This document shows, piece by piece, positions 8,746-19,100 of a stretch of 64,000 nt of DNA. Both the position numbers and the translations under genes were made by a program. Location: the NCBI RefSeq assembly GCF_947507565.1, contig NC_089183.1, positions 806,001 through 870,000 on the forward strand. The letters are read 5' to 3'. A model generated the notes under the pieces. The model was not told the DNA's origin. It ran no database searches and saw only the letters and a program-made list of their open reading frames with translations. This DNA comes from Oscarella lobularis. Taxonomy: Eukaryota > Porifera > Homoscleromorpha > Homosclerophorida > Oscarellidae. Each line of letters starts with the position of its first letter. The first letter of the stretch is position 1.

Positions 8746-9197
8746 CCGGAATAGGAAAGTGCACTCCAGCAAGCAAATAGAGCAGGAAAATTAGAGAAAG
8801 ACTGAATTAGTATATAAAGTGAGCGCTGCAGCTCCTGCACGTGACTGTTCTATGGCTATTAATTATCTGGCATACAAGTTGGACTACTGTAGAAGGACTC
8901 GTGGTCGGACCGAGCAAAAAAACACATGATTTATATCGATGGACCAAGTAAAGGTCGAGAAGCTACTTTCATGGTCTAAATTTGGCGGTCAGGACCGAGA
9001 AGACGCTCGACTAGAATTGATCACGATTGCTCCATCTATTGGGCTATCGCGGGGTGTCAAAAGAGCGCTACTCGACCGAGGCACTCCAACAGGCTGTTTC
9101 CGAGGCGATCGAGCGTTAAACGGCAAGGAAGACGTTGGACCGAAGCGTTTTTGCGCACGTTAACGTGCGTTAGCCGCAAGAGGCCGCAAGCCGCAAG
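8746..9197 (+). repeat. Duplicated GPCR 3' flank, copy 2
   Basis: Partner of 6911-7330. It ends in a short direct repeat of GCCGCAAG (about 9174-9197) that forms the target of the transposon at 9198. An open frame at 8939-9163 is an accidental reading of this noncoding repeat. Confidence 0.65.
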
Positions 9198-9769
9198 TAG
9201 TCTCGTTCCCAGCCCCTCCCCCTCCGTTAATATCACTACGGGGAGAGGGTCTGGGGACATGCCTTTGATCTCGTTGTGCACCGCTCCCCCCGATTTTGGG
9301 TGGGCGATAATTGGATGACGTAGTGGCCGCGAAGTAGCAAGTGCACGCGCGAAGTAGCGATTCAGCTTTGCGCGTCGATTTCTAGCTACATTACAGTACG
9401 GATCGCGAGAATCTCCGAGTCGCTCTATAGGGTATGCAAAGGGGCGCTGCAGAACGGTTTCGTCGGTATAGAGATCTGCGCTCGTGTGCGCTTATCTCGC
9501 ACCGCACTCGCCGGCTGTACTGCCGGCGAAACCGTTTTGCAGCGCATACCCTATAGAGCGAGATTCCAGCGATCCGTGTAGCTAGAAATCGACGCGCAAA
9601 GCTGAATCGCTACTTCGCGCGTGCACTTGCTACTTCGCGGCCACTACGTCATCCAATTATCGCCCACCCAAAATCGGGGGGAGCGGTGCACAACGAGATC
9701 AAAGGCATGTCCCCAGACCCTCTCCCCGTAGTGATATTAACGGAGGGGGAGGGGCTGGGAACGAGACTA
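9198..9769. mobile_element. 572-bp palindromic nonautonomous DNA transposon with 9-bp target duplication
   Basis: The element begins TAGTCTCGTTCCCAG and ends with its reverse complement. The two arms (about 9198-9470 and 9520-9769) are near-perfect inverted repeats around a short centre at about 9475-9520, so the whole element can fold into one hairpin. It is flanked on both sides by the identical nine bases AGCCGCAAG (9189-9197 and 9770-9778), a target-site duplication. Long terminal inverted repeats with 9-bp duplications are typical of Mutator-like (MULE) elements, so a MULE-type foldback MITE is the best guess. No transposase is encoded. It inserted into the duplicated GPCR flank and is young, since arms and duplications are nearly unbroken. 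Confidence 0.85.
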
Positions 9770-9778
9770 AGCCGCAAG

Positions 9779-10350
9779 ATGGACCTTCGTGCGTCGGTGT
9801 GGGATATAAGACTTCACCTAGCCAACTGTGACTTGTATCAAAGAGGTCTTTGAACATGCGCAGTGCCAAATTCTTTGCTGTTTCAGCCGCTGTCCGCAGC
9901 GATCACGAGAAACGCCGCCATTAGAAGCTATATTCGTGTAAGAACGATGCCACTTGTTAGAGGAACCCTCAACACTCTTCCCAAGCTATTCCCAGAGCCG
10001 CCAAAAAGCGCGTTGTGCTGAAAAGTGGCTCCTCCCTAACTACTTGTAGGCTGCTAAGTTGCTCGTTTTGTGATTAGAAACGTTACGTCGGACAGTAGTA
10101 AACGACACTAGCGTCAGTCGCGGTATTGGTTTTAGAAAGAACTACTACCGTCGGCTTTGGGCCAACTGACCGCAACTGACTAGTTTAGAAAAAACTACCA
10201 CCGTCAGCTTTAATTGGGCCAACTGACCGCACCTGACAGACTATAGTGGTTTCTATACCATGCAGTGTAGGCTACAGTTTATTTTTATGGCGGGTGTCAT
10301 ATGTGGCACTACTCTCACCTGCATTCATTCACGTTGTAGTAGTGTTTTTT
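9779..10350 (+). other. Intergenic region between transposon and GPCR 2
   Basis: No gene is seen. The stretch 9840-9925 resembles the noncoding block at 985-1045 and 13425-13480 (GAACATGCGCAG, then AAATTCTTTGCTG), so it is another copy of the array's flank. It also holds the tandem repeat at 10131-10237. Confidence 0.55.
10131..10237 (+). repeat. Tandem duplication of about 52 bp
   Basis: Unit 1 (10131-10180) and unit 2 (10184-10237) both run from TTTAGAAA through CTACCACCGTC and GGGCCAACTGACCGC to CTGAC with a few changes and a 4-base insertion in unit 2. Upstream noncoding DNA of GPCR 2. Confidence 0.75.
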
Positions 10351-10382
10351 TGCCCGAGACCGCGCGGGGTCGCGCGTTCATT
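10351..10382 (+). promoter_or_regulatory. Conserved GPCR upstream element
   Basis: CCGAGACCGCGCGGGGTCGC followed by GTTCATT about 80 bp before ATG 10463. Counterpart of 7577-7602 and 13989-14030. An upstream CTCTCACCTGCATTCATTC at about 10312 is also shared with 7524. Confidence 0.4.
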
Positions 10383-10462
10383 AATTAACTTCATTTGATT
10401 TACGTCTGTAGCCGCTCCCGCTCAGCCTTCTCAGAAGCTATACCCTAACGGTTCCAAGCACT

Positions 10463-11542
10463 ATGCAACGATCTTTCGACAATTTTTCAAACGGAACGAG
10501 TTTGAACTTTTCGAATGAATTCTCTTTCGATTCGTCCGCACAACCGGACATGACTCCGGAGCGCGTATTCAATATCAGCGTCGCAGCATTCACAATCCTC
10601 CTATGCGGATTTCTCTTCGTACTTCAAATTCTCGCCAAGCAGTACAACAGCTTTTCCTACATGTTGATGCTTAACCTGATAATAACGGATCTCTTCGGCG
10701 GCGTCAGCATCGTAACGTCGGCTACCTTTATAACTCAAAAGCTCACGTATACGTCGTCGTACAACGCAGGGTGCAAAGTGGCTTGGTTTCTGTATCTGTT
10801 TACGACGGGCTGGTCGGGATGGGCCGTGCTCTTTGTGACGTTTGATCGATATTATGCCATTGCGAACAGCTTGAAAAAATATTCGCGAAAAAAGGCAATA
10901 TTGTGCCTATGCCTAAGTGGCTTAGTCGTCTTCGCTTTTCCCCTTTTGATTGTCGCCGGTTGGAGCGAGCTCGAAGCAGGACTAGTCAAACTTCCCTATC
11001 AAAAAATTGGAATTTGCCGTTTGCTCGGAAGAAATGGAAGAAGTAAATATTTGCTGACTTTTAGTGCTACATATTACTCGGTCACTTTCTATCTGCCAAA
11101 AGCGCTTACAGTTATATTTCTTATACTACTTCTGGCTATTGCTTGGAAAGTGTCAAAGCGAGCGAACGAAAGACGACGACTAAATTCCCGACCAAACGTT
11201 GAAAACAGTGCAACTCTAAGTTTGCTTCGTTCAAGAGGCTTTAAATTCATTGTTGCAATTGTCATATGCAAGATCGTATGCGTTCTTCCGTTGCAGATCT
11301 TTAATCTTGGCTTTCTTGCAGGGGCGTTTGATTTTCACATTCCTGCTTATAGATCGACCAAAATACTGTATTCGGCCAACTTTGTTATTAATACGGTTCT
11401 GTACGTGTTTTGGTTGAAGGATACAAACGCTCTGGCACGGCTTAAATGCAAATGTATGGATAATTTTCGAGGCCGAGGTGGAGCAGAAACCACGTCAAAC
11501 AACAAACAATTGAAAAGGGATGTCAGCGATACGAAAGTCTAA
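10463..11542 (+). CDS. Rhodopsin-like (class A) GPCR 2, intronless, 359 aa
   Basis: Close paralogue of the gene at 7657 over its whole length, with the same start (MQRSFD) and the same context CCAAGCACT before ATG. It keeps the Asp in TM2 (Leu-Ile-Ile-Thr-Asp), the TM3/loop-2 cysteines, Asp-Arg-Tyr-Tyr at the end of TM3, Cys-Val-Leu-Pro in TM6 and Asn-Thr-Val-Leu-Tyr in TM7. The extracellular N-terminus lacks one duplicated Asn-rich segment that GPCR 1 has (NRTNFNYSNGT versus NGT). Changes concentrate in the extracellular loops, for example loop 2 (about 11000-11055), as expected if ligand preference has diverged. Orphan receptor at the plasma membrane. Confidence 0.88.
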   Translation: MQRSFDNFSNGTSLNFSNEFSFDSSAQPDMTPERVFNISVAAFTILLCGFLFVLQILAKQYNSFSYMLMLNLIITDLFGGVSIVTSATFITQKLTYTSSYNAGCKVAWFLYLFTTGWSGWAVLFVTFDRYYAIANSLKKYSRKKAILCLCLSGLVVFAFPLLIVAGWSELEAGLVKLPYQKIGICRLLGRNGRSKYLLTFSATYYSVTFYLPKALTVIFLILLLAIAWKVSKRANERRRLNSRPNVENSATLSLLRSRGFKFIVAIVICKIVCVLPLQIFNLGFLAGAFDFHIPAYRSTKILYSANFVINTVLYVFWLKDTNALARLKCKCMDNFRGRGGAETTSNNKQLKRDVSDTKV

Positions 11543-11882
11543 CTGACATTTTTCAGTCCTTGTCTCTCCTTGTTCTATTCGTTTATTAGAGAGTCTGTTC
11601 TATGTTTATCACGCTATGCATGTGAAGGAATATCTGGCATACACAACGTCATCGGATCGAGTAATAATTAATTCTCTCCTGTCTAATTCTGCGCCTTCCA
11701 CTACTTCCACCAGTACGTACACGCGGTGCTCTCTCTAATTACGACCCGCGCAGCTGACAATTAGGCAATCTCACAACTACACCACCTGCATGTTTACGCA
11801 CACGCGGCCGTCGTTCCCACTGACGAGACCCCGTACATGGTTCTGCGTCTTTTTTTTCGGTAAGCTCGTGACTACGAATAAA
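11543..11882 (+). other. Intergenic region upstream of GPCR 3
   Basis: No gene. The frame of GPCR 3 is open back to an ATG at 11790, but that extension is basic and Phe-rich and has no counterpart in the paralogues; I treat it as 5' leader. Confidence 0.5.
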
Positions 11883-12890
11883 ATGTCGGGGTCTTTGGAT
11901 ACGTCCAGCGACGTCACACAGCATCATTCTACAAACGAAACAAGCGTTCGTTCGAGTGCTTTACTCTACGATTTGTCGCAACCGGTCATGATTTGCAACT
12001 ATGCTCTCGGACCACTTACAGTTTTAATGTGCGGTTGTCTCTTTGTGAGGCTACTTCGCACGAGGCAGTTCTACTCCGTTTCCAGTTTCCTTATGCTCAG
12101 TCTCATTCTAATCGACGTCTTTGGCGGCATAAGCAACATATTGTCGGCAATTTTTATAAATCGAATCATCTCAGATACTTCATTCAACGTGGCTGGATGC
12201 AAATCCGCTTGGTTTCTACGCCTGTCGACAACGGGCTGGGCCGAATGGACGGTAGTGTTCGTAACGATCGAGCGCTACGACGCCGTCATCAACATAAGAA
12301 GAAAATTTTCGACGACGAAAGCAATAGTCTGCATGTGTCTGAGTGGCTTAATTGTCGCCATTTTTCCTCTTCTGATCGTCACCGGGTGGAGCGGGCCTCA
12401 AGCCAGAATAGTGCTTCTATTGCCGGAACAAAACATCGGAGTTTGCGTATTGAGGAACGATTGGAATAGCACTGAAGACGTTCTGACGTTCGAAGCCGCT
12501 TGCTATGGCGTCACGTTCTGTCTACCGGCACTCCTCACTGTTATAGTTCTCATCCTAATGCTGTCTTTGGTTTGGAAAGTATCGAAGAGGACGTATATCA
12601 GGCGAGCGACGTCCAAACGGAATGCGAGAAATCGCGGCAGCGCGAGAGCAACCTCGGCGACCGTTCGATCGCGCGGCTTTCGATTTATTTGTGCAATTAT
12701 AATTTGCAAAATTATATGCATTCTTCCGCTGGAAATTTATCATCTCGGTCTCGACGCAAAAGCATTCGATTACAACGCCGCCGCCTACGTTTTTTCGAAT
12801 ATGCTAAATTCGGCTAATGTCGCCGTCGATTCGTTTCTCTACGTTTTATGGCTGAAGGAAAACGACTCAACGATCGCTGAGATGCACTAA
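11883..12890 (+). CDS. Rhodopsin-like (class A) GPCR 3, intronless, 335 aa
   Basis: I choose ATG 11883 (MSGSLD) rather than the in-frame ATG 11790, because it gives a 40-residue extracellular N-terminus with Asn-Glu-Thr glycosylation and matches paralogue length. TM2 has Leu-Ile-Leu-Ile-Asp; Cys before TM3 (Ala-Gly-Cys-Lys) and Cys in loop 2 (Val-Cys-Val) are kept; TM3 ends in Glu-Arg-Tyr instead of Asp-Arg-Tyr. TM6 has Cys-Ile-Leu-Pro, TM7 Asp-Ser-Phe-Leu-Tyr in place of NPxxY. The C-tail is only about 12 residues and has no palmitoylation cysteine. The second half is duplicated at 1-477. It forms a subgroup with the gene at 14563. Orphan receptor. Confidence 0.87.
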   Translation: MSGSLDTSSDVTQHHSTNETSVRSSALLYDLSQPVMICNYALGPLTVLMCGCLFVRLLRTRQFYSVSSFLMLSLILIDVFGGISNILSAIFINRIISDTSFNVAGCKSAWFLRLSTTGWAEWTVVFVTIERYDAVINIRRKFSTTKAIVCMCLSGLIVAIFPLLIVTGWSGPQARIVLLLPEQNIGVCVLRNDWNSTEDVLTFEAACYGVTFCLPALLTVIVLILMLSLVWKVSKRTYIRRATSKRNARNRGSARATSATVRSRGFRFICAIIICKIICILPLEIYHLGLDAKAFDYNAAAYVFSNMLNSANVAVDSFLYVLWLKENDSTIAEMH

Positions 12891-14187
12891 TGGTCCGGAA
12901 TCAGAATCATACGATTTCTCTAAGTTGAGTGAGATCAAGGAGGCCAAGACACAATTTTAGTCTGACTAGCGTTGTAGATAGTTTGAAAAGAGCAGTAGGG
13001 GCCTCGCACAATCTCCTCCTCCGCGCTTATCTCATCGTTCGAGTGATCCGTTGGTCTTTGAGCCGAGTCCGTGGCCAGTGGGGCCTACCATGCAGCAGCA
13101 AACCAAGAGTCGAGCGGAGTCGCTAGTCGAGCGGCGTTGTTGTCTTTAGCGCAGCGTTACCGCGCAGCCGCAGTGACATCATAGATCCCCTCTTACATCT
13201 ATGGTGACATCACGCCTCTTTCGCCGACGTCCTTTGGAAATTGAGGGCGCTCCTTATTCCCTCCGAAGCGTATTCCCTCCACCTCACTTGGATAGCGCCT
13301 GTTCGAGCGCCTAGATGTAGTTCCAGGCAGTTTCGTTTCCGAGGTTCTCTGTCTGCGTGAAATCTTTGCTAGCGTTAGCATTTAGTTTTAGGTTTCCGGC
13401 AGCCTTTGGCTTGGATCTTCGTGAACATGCGCAGAACTAAATTCTTTGCTGCTGCAATCAAATCAAAACGAGCAGCGCCGTAAAAAGATCGCCTTTTCGG
13501 AGGTAAGATAAATCGTAGTCTTAGAGGACCCTACTGAAGCGCGTTTCGAGGCTAGAGGGTCTACTTCGCTATAGGTAGGCTCTGTTGATCATGCAGCTAT
13601 TAGTGAGGCTATCATTTTGTCTACCATACTATTTTCGAAATTAGGACTATAGTTTCAGTCTCTCGCTGTGAGCGAACATTGACTGACTGGCCATGGCCAG
13701 TGGTTGCCATTGACGACTTGAGAATAACGGAGCTATCTGCATGAAACCGCGAAATCTATATATACAGCGTACGGTCTCAGGCTAATAGAATTAGTACAGT
13801 GGAGTAGTGACTTCGTGCGTGTGCCACGATCACAATGACTCATCTCCGACACTGTAGTCCGTCATGCAGCCGGCTAAGTGCAAAGCGCACCGATAGAAGC
13901 AGTTGCAATAGGAACGGTGGCCACCCATCCAGCGGTCGTCCTTGTGCGGTGGCAAGTGATTTCAGGTGCACCTGCTTGCGCTTACCTTTACCGAGACCCC
14001 CCGGGGGCCCCCTCGCAATTGTTCATTCAGGTTTGCGTCTCACGCCAACTTCGCCTTTCTATATCCCTAACGATCATGCAACAGCAGTCGTTCGATAGGA
14101 ATTTTACTTCAAAACGATTTTTGCCCCTGTATGTAGGAAAGTTGACTGAGTCAGCTTTCTCTGCATGCTGGATGCTCAACCTAATTG
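12414..14187 (+). repeat. Segmental duplication copy 2 (partner 1-1764)
   Basis: Collinear with 1-1764 as described there. Between 12891 and 13988 no intact gene is seen; short open frames here differ between the two copies and carry no recognisable domain. A TATATATA stretch occurs near 13758 in this copy only. Confidence 0.85.
13989..14030 (+). promoter_or_regulatory. Conserved GPCR upstream element before a relic
   Basis: ACCGAGACCCCCCGGGGGCC then GCAATTGTTCATT, about 50-85 bp before the ATG of the GPCR relic at 14076. The same block is at 1539-1588 in the duplicate, and related blocks precede the intact genes at 7657 and 10463. Confidence 0.4.
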
Positions 14188-14360
14188 TAACGGATTCTTT
14201 CGGTGACGTCACGTCGGCTATACGTTCGTCTCTCAGATACTCTCGCTCATCCCATCGTACGAAGTAGGGTGCAAATCAGCTCGGTTTCTGAGAATATTAG
14301 CGTCCATAGGCGATCATCTTAGTGGCGTAGTCGTTTTCGCTTTTCCTCACTTTTTTTTCA
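14076..14360 (+). pseudogene. Decayed GPCR relic
   Basis: Scraps of a receptor of the 7657/10463 type remain in order: a start with Met-Gln-Gln-Gln-Ser-Phe-Asp (14076), TM2 words Met-Leu-Asn-Leu-Ile-Val-Thr-Asp (about 14169), the Gly-Cys-Lys-Ser stretch before TM3 (about 14268) and a TM4 scrap, Gly-Val-Val-Val-Phe-Ala-Phe-Pro (about 14324-14347). Large deletions and stops separate them. The first 110 bp are also present at about 1634-1764. Clearly dead. Confidence 0.75.
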
Positions 14361-14562
14361 GTCTGTTAGAGTTTGCATAACAGTGCCCTGCGACTCCTCG
14401 CTCTACTCGCATGCAGCTGCATGTGATAAGTAGTAGGAGTCGTGTACGTAGTCTCGCGCACGTGGGAGCCTTTTATATATATAGCTCACTTTTGTTTCTT
14501 GTCTCGTATAGTTCAGCTTCTCATTTCAAGACTAAGGCCTCTGGATACTTTCAGCGGACGTC

Positions 14563-15618
14563 ATGCACAATGATTCCTCACATGCTCTTCTGTACAATAT
14601 GTTGCAATCGGTGCCGGTCTTGTCTCCAGGACGTATTGGCAATCTTTCCATAGGAGCATTCAGCGTTCTAATGTGCGGCTTTCTTTTTGCAAGGCAACTT
14701 TACGCGAGACAATTTTCCAACGTTTCCGGTCTTCTCATGCTCAATCTCATCCTAACCGACTTCTTTGGCGGCATCAGCTGCGTATTGTCGTCGATCTTCA
14801 TAAATCGATTTCTTTCGGATACCCCAGCCTACGCAGCTGGATGCAAATCAGCGTGGTTTATTATTCTGTTGGCAACTGGTTGGTCCGAGTGGGCTGTCGT
14901 CTTCGTCACGTTCGATCGCTACGATGCCGTCGCCAACAGTCTACGGAGAAAATTTTCAAAGAAGAAAGCAATAGTCTGCCTAAGTATAAGCAGCCTAATC
15001 GTCTTTGCTTTTCCTCTTCTAGTCATCGCCGAGTGGTGTTCCCTTCAAGCGAGAGTGGTGCGTTTCTCGCCGTTCCTGAAAGGCGGAATTTGCATATTGA
15101 ACAGCCGAAACGTGAACGGTAGCAGAGACCTTCTAGCTTTTGGGGCTGCTTACTATACGGCCACGTTTTCTCTTCCAACACTGCTCACGACTACGTTTCT
15201 TATCCTAATGCTGTCGTTTGCTTGGAGACTATCGAAACGGTTGAATAGTAGACTAGGGAGTTCCGAGCAGGATAGTTCGGACGGAGCCAGAGCGACCATG
15301 AAGTTGCTTCGATCCCGAGGCTTTCGATTCGTCATCGGAATCATCGTTTGCAAGATCGTAAGCATTTGTCCGCTGCAAATTTATAATCTCGGTCTTCTCG
15401 CGGAGACGTTTGAATACAACGTCGCTGCCTACGTCGCGTCGAACATTTTATATTCGGCCAACTTTGCCGTCACTTCGATTCTCTACGTCGTATGGCTGAG
15501 GGAAACCGCGCTACCACCGAGGGACAGGGACGGTCTGAGCGTCAGGAATCGTCCAAATCCTCACGTCACGGCGGAACCTAGCAACGAGGTAAGGGAGACA
15601 CAAACTAGCTGTCTTTGA
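14563..15618 (+). CDS. Rhodopsin-like (class A) GPCR 4, intronless, 351 aa
   Basis: Seven hydrophobic segments, with Asn-Leu-Ile-Leu-Thr-Asp in TM2, Ala-Gly-Cys-Lys before TM3, Asp-Arg-Tyr-Asp at the TM3 end, a loop-2 Cys (Gly-Ile-Cys-Ile), TM6 with Cys-Pro-Leu (Ile-Cys-Pro in place of Val-Leu-Pro) and TM7 Thr-Ser-Ile-Leu-Tyr. N-glycosylation is possible at Asn3 (Asn-Asp-Ser), although this is very near the start. The third intracellular loop is longer and Ser-rich (SSEQDSSDGA). The C-tail, about 35 residues, is longer than in GPCR 3. Closest to GPCR 3 by motif pattern (FARQLYARQF versus FVRLLRTRQF). Orphan receptor, last of the array. Confidence 0.87.
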   Translation: MHNDSSHALLYNMLQSVPVLSPGRIGNLSIGAFSVLMCGFLFARQLYARQFSNVSGLLMLNLILTDFFGGISCVLSSIFINRFLSDTPAYAAGCKSAWFIILLATGWSEWAVVFVTFDRYDAVANSLRRKFSKKKAIVCLSISSLIVFAFPLLVIAEWCSLQARVVRFSPFLKGGICILNSRNVNGSRDLLAFGAAYYTATFSLPTLLTTTFLILMLSFAWRLSKRLNSRLGSSEQDSSDGARATMKLLRSRGFRFVIGIIVCKIVSICPLQIYNLGLLAETFEYNVAAYVASNILYSANFAVTSILYVVWLRETALPPRDRDGLSVRNRPNPHVTAEPSNEVRETQTSCL

Positions 15619-16038
15619 ATAATAATTATTTGACAACGCTCTGCCTATGCAGCGAACTCTACTAGAGTGTCTGTGTGTAATAGCACTGTAGACATCATAT
15701 TCGAAAATATTTGTCACACCCCATTTCTGACGTACACGTGTACGGTCTGAGCATAGATACTACTGTGACTCTGAGCGTCTTGATTCCAAATCCTCATGTT
15801 GCAGTGGGACCTAGCAACGAGAGACACAACTAAGCCGCACTCAGCTAATTAGCTAAATAGTAATTATTTGATAACGCTCCGCCGATGCGGCGAACTACGC
15901 TGGCGAACTACTAGAACTGTGTCAATATTAGCATTTCTTCGTAAAAAGCACTTCGCACAATTATACTGTACTGTAGCAATGAACACAGCTGGTACATGTG
16001 CAGTATGGATTCGAAAATATTTGCCACGCCTCATCTCT
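15540..16038 (+). repeat. Tandem duplication of the GPCR 4 tail and 3' flank
   Basis: Unit 1 (about 15540-15727, containing the last codons and stop) recurs as a diverged unit 2 (about 15777-16038): CCTAGCAACGAG, AATTATTTGA.AACGCTC, GCGAACT and ATTCGAAAATATTTG occur in the same order in both. Unit 2 is noncoding. From 15619 to 16117 there is no gene. Confidence 0.7.
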
Positions 16039-16117
16039 CACGCTACACCCTGTTGCTAGACAAGGCGGCGAGACAGCGTACTCGTCGTTTCCACAACGAC
16101 GAACGTCGCGCTTCATC

Positions 16118-19100
16118 ATGGAACGGCTCGCCGATCACTTCGTAGTCGTCGGATCTCACGGCAGCGTCGAGAAAGACGACGATTCGGCCGGCGTCGACGA
16201 TCGTACGGCGGCGAGAGAAATTTCTAAACTCTCGCGACGTCTGTCTAGGCGATATCGACGTTTCCGTGCTCCAATGCTTTCCTCCGGATTCGGAAAACGA
16301 GCCGAATCTACCCGCGGGACTCGAAATGGTGCGATTTAGAAATAGCCGTAAGAAAGGGGGGCCCCTCCATTCTGTTCTCTCCAGTTCTGCCAGCCGTCTG
16401 GATGGCGTCTGTCGTCGTCGTACAAGCCGCCGACCTTCTTCGCGTCCGTTCTGACGAACATGGAAGGACGACGGACCGTCTTCGCTTCGCTGACGTTCGT
16501 CGAACGCGTGGCGCCTGCGAAGCTGTTTCGACCCAAGGCACTGTGCTTCATCGCGAGCCACGGCTTCGTCGCTCTACTCAAGGTACGTGCGCACGAAAAA
16601 TATTATTATTTGACATAAAGGAAGCAATTATTTCATATATCTATTAGTTCACAAATTTCTATTTTATTATTTTTCTTTTAGGGATGCCTCTGCCTGCTCT
16701 ATAACCAATACATCGATCCATCGCCTCGTATCTCCCTGGAGGAGATTCTCGGCAAAATGATGGCGTTTTCGCCGTCACTTTCCACGTGGGCCGAACTTCG
16801 ACTGGGACTAGGCGAACGTTTCAGAATTCGCTTGGCTGAAGGAAACGGCATCATGGCCCTTCCGCCCGACTCAGCCGTTGTCGATTTGTTCTCGTATCTA
16901 GGCAAGTCGATAGAATTTTGTTTTTTTCCTCGACGAGCCGAGTCGTCTTTTAGGTATTCATAACGTCGTGACGCTCTACGTGGCGTTGATTGTCGAGAGT
17001 CGCATTCTGTTTCACTCGCGGAGCTACGTTCGTCTGCTGAGCTGTTCGCAGGCACTGCTGTCACTTCTCTATCCTCTCGAATACAAGTAATAATCGTAAC
17101 CGAATAGCCAAGCAGAGCCGCCTGGCTCAAGTCTGACGGGATTCTGCCCACATACTACTAGTTTTTATCATACACTGCCTATTGGTTCGGTCGTTTGACG
17201 AGAATCCGCGAATATAGCAGTCCTTTACAGATATCATAGGCAAAGGAACGGGCCTTTATAGTTTACCGCCAGATTTAACAAGTAAATACTCAGTTTCCCA
17301 ACACTTTTATTACTGCACAGCAGACTCAGTCCTTCGCTTGCTTTAGGCATAAAGAAAGGCGAGTAAAGCCTTTTCTATTGATTGTTGAAACTAAAGCTAG
17401 ACAACCACTCCTCTATAAATTTTTTCGTGGGGCTTCTAGCATTGATATAATCATATATTATATCTATGCTTCCAGATCCTCTTCCCACACGTAAAAAAAT
17501 TCTCGGCAGAATCCTCTGCCCAAGATTCTTATGAGTTATGTTAATCTGCATTTAGTTATCCCTACATTCCTATTCTGCCGGCCAAGTTGGTCGACGTCTT
17601 GGACGCTCCCACGCCCTTTGTAATGGGATGTCACACGTCGTACATGCCTTCACAGCACGACTTGATTCAGGTGATAGACTGATTCGTTGTCTCCTTTGTT
17701 AATCCATCATTGCTTTTCAGAAAGAAATTGTTGTCGTCGATCTCGACGGCGGCACCGTTTTCGTCCCCGGTTCCGTTTCGACTCCCGCCTTTCCAGACAG
17801 ATACGCTACTCCGTTCTTTTCTTATCTATCCGAGGTTATTTGATTCGAATCAGGTGACTTGCTTTGACGGCTTTTGTTTCTAGATCATATCTCCGGGTCT
17901 TCTTACAGCTGATTTGGCTTTCGCTTCTGATGCTACAGAAAAAGAAATGTCGCCTTTTGAGAAGGTTAATACGAAGGATATTTTTATTTTCATATGCTAA
18001 GTCTTTGTGCGTTCTTCTAGGATGCATTAATTCGAGCAGTGTTTCTCTATTTTTTCACCGATCTTCTTCGAGGCTACCAGTCGTTCTTAGCCGTACTTCG
18101 AATTCACCCGAAGCCAGCTGTTCACTTCAGCAAGGTTCTCAGAACTTCCCTTGAATAGAATTTCTAATGCGTTGTGTAGGACCAGTTTCTAAGTCAAAGA
18201 GGATTGTCCGAAAACAATTTTATGTCCCAGGTGAGTCTACAGGGGGCGTAGTGTCTAGATACGAATTTCTTAATTATTTAATTAAATAATTAATTTTTTC
18301 TAAAACAGGTGGGCCCTGCTTAATTTATTTTTTTCTTTTTGAAACAGCTGATGAACAGCTTGGCTTTTTCGTCGTTCATCGACAAACGCGGTCGTCCCTT
18401 TCGACATTGCGATCTATATGACGAGGTCCTTTGCAACAGAAAAAAGAATAAATAATTGGTCTTATTTGGTTGTCTAAGATCAATGCTTCCGGCCACCTCG
18501 ATTTCTTCGCCGAACACAGCGGCGATCGTTTCGAAAGGATCCTCGCTTTGGGAAGACGAATGTTGGAACGAGACGGACGCGAAGACGTCGCTCTGCCGAG
18601 CCGCCGCGAGGAGAAACCGGCGAAACCTTTTCCAAATCTCAGCTGGGACAGAATACGCGAATTCATAGGTGAAAACAAAGCGGAAGAAAAAGCAAATCGA
18701 AGAGACCTAAGGTACCCTAAACGTTTGCCAATAAAATAAATGCTTATTTGGTGTTTGCTCTCAGTGACGTTCCGCTTGTGGATTCATTTGCCGCGACAAC
18801 GACGACGACGACGACGCCGACGACGCCGCCTAAAGGCGACGCAGAGTCGAACGTCGTTTCTCGCGACAAAGCTCACCTGCAAAACTGCGTCATTGCTCTC
18901 TTCAAGAACGGCGTAGCGGAGGCGAAAAAGGTACGCGCGCCGCTCGGCGCGAGAGAGCGTGGCATCCACGCGTCGTTTCTCAGTATTTGCCAGGCGTCTG
19001 TCGAGCGCTCAAGTCGCCGTCGCTTCGTCGCTCTTTCGTTCACAAACTCTCGTGGGGACTCGACAAGTATTCGGGAAACATGACGAGCGAGCAGTTCGAC

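Noticed and set aside
11790-11882. N-terminal extension of GPCR 3 from ATG 11790
   Set aside because: It has no counterpart in paralogues and would put a basic, Phe-rich stretch before the extracellular end; ATG 11883 fits better.
18784-18969. Arg-rich minus-strand frame over the (ACG)n stretch
   Set aside because: It is the antisense of a Thr-rich low-complexity segment in the MTMR5/13 exon.
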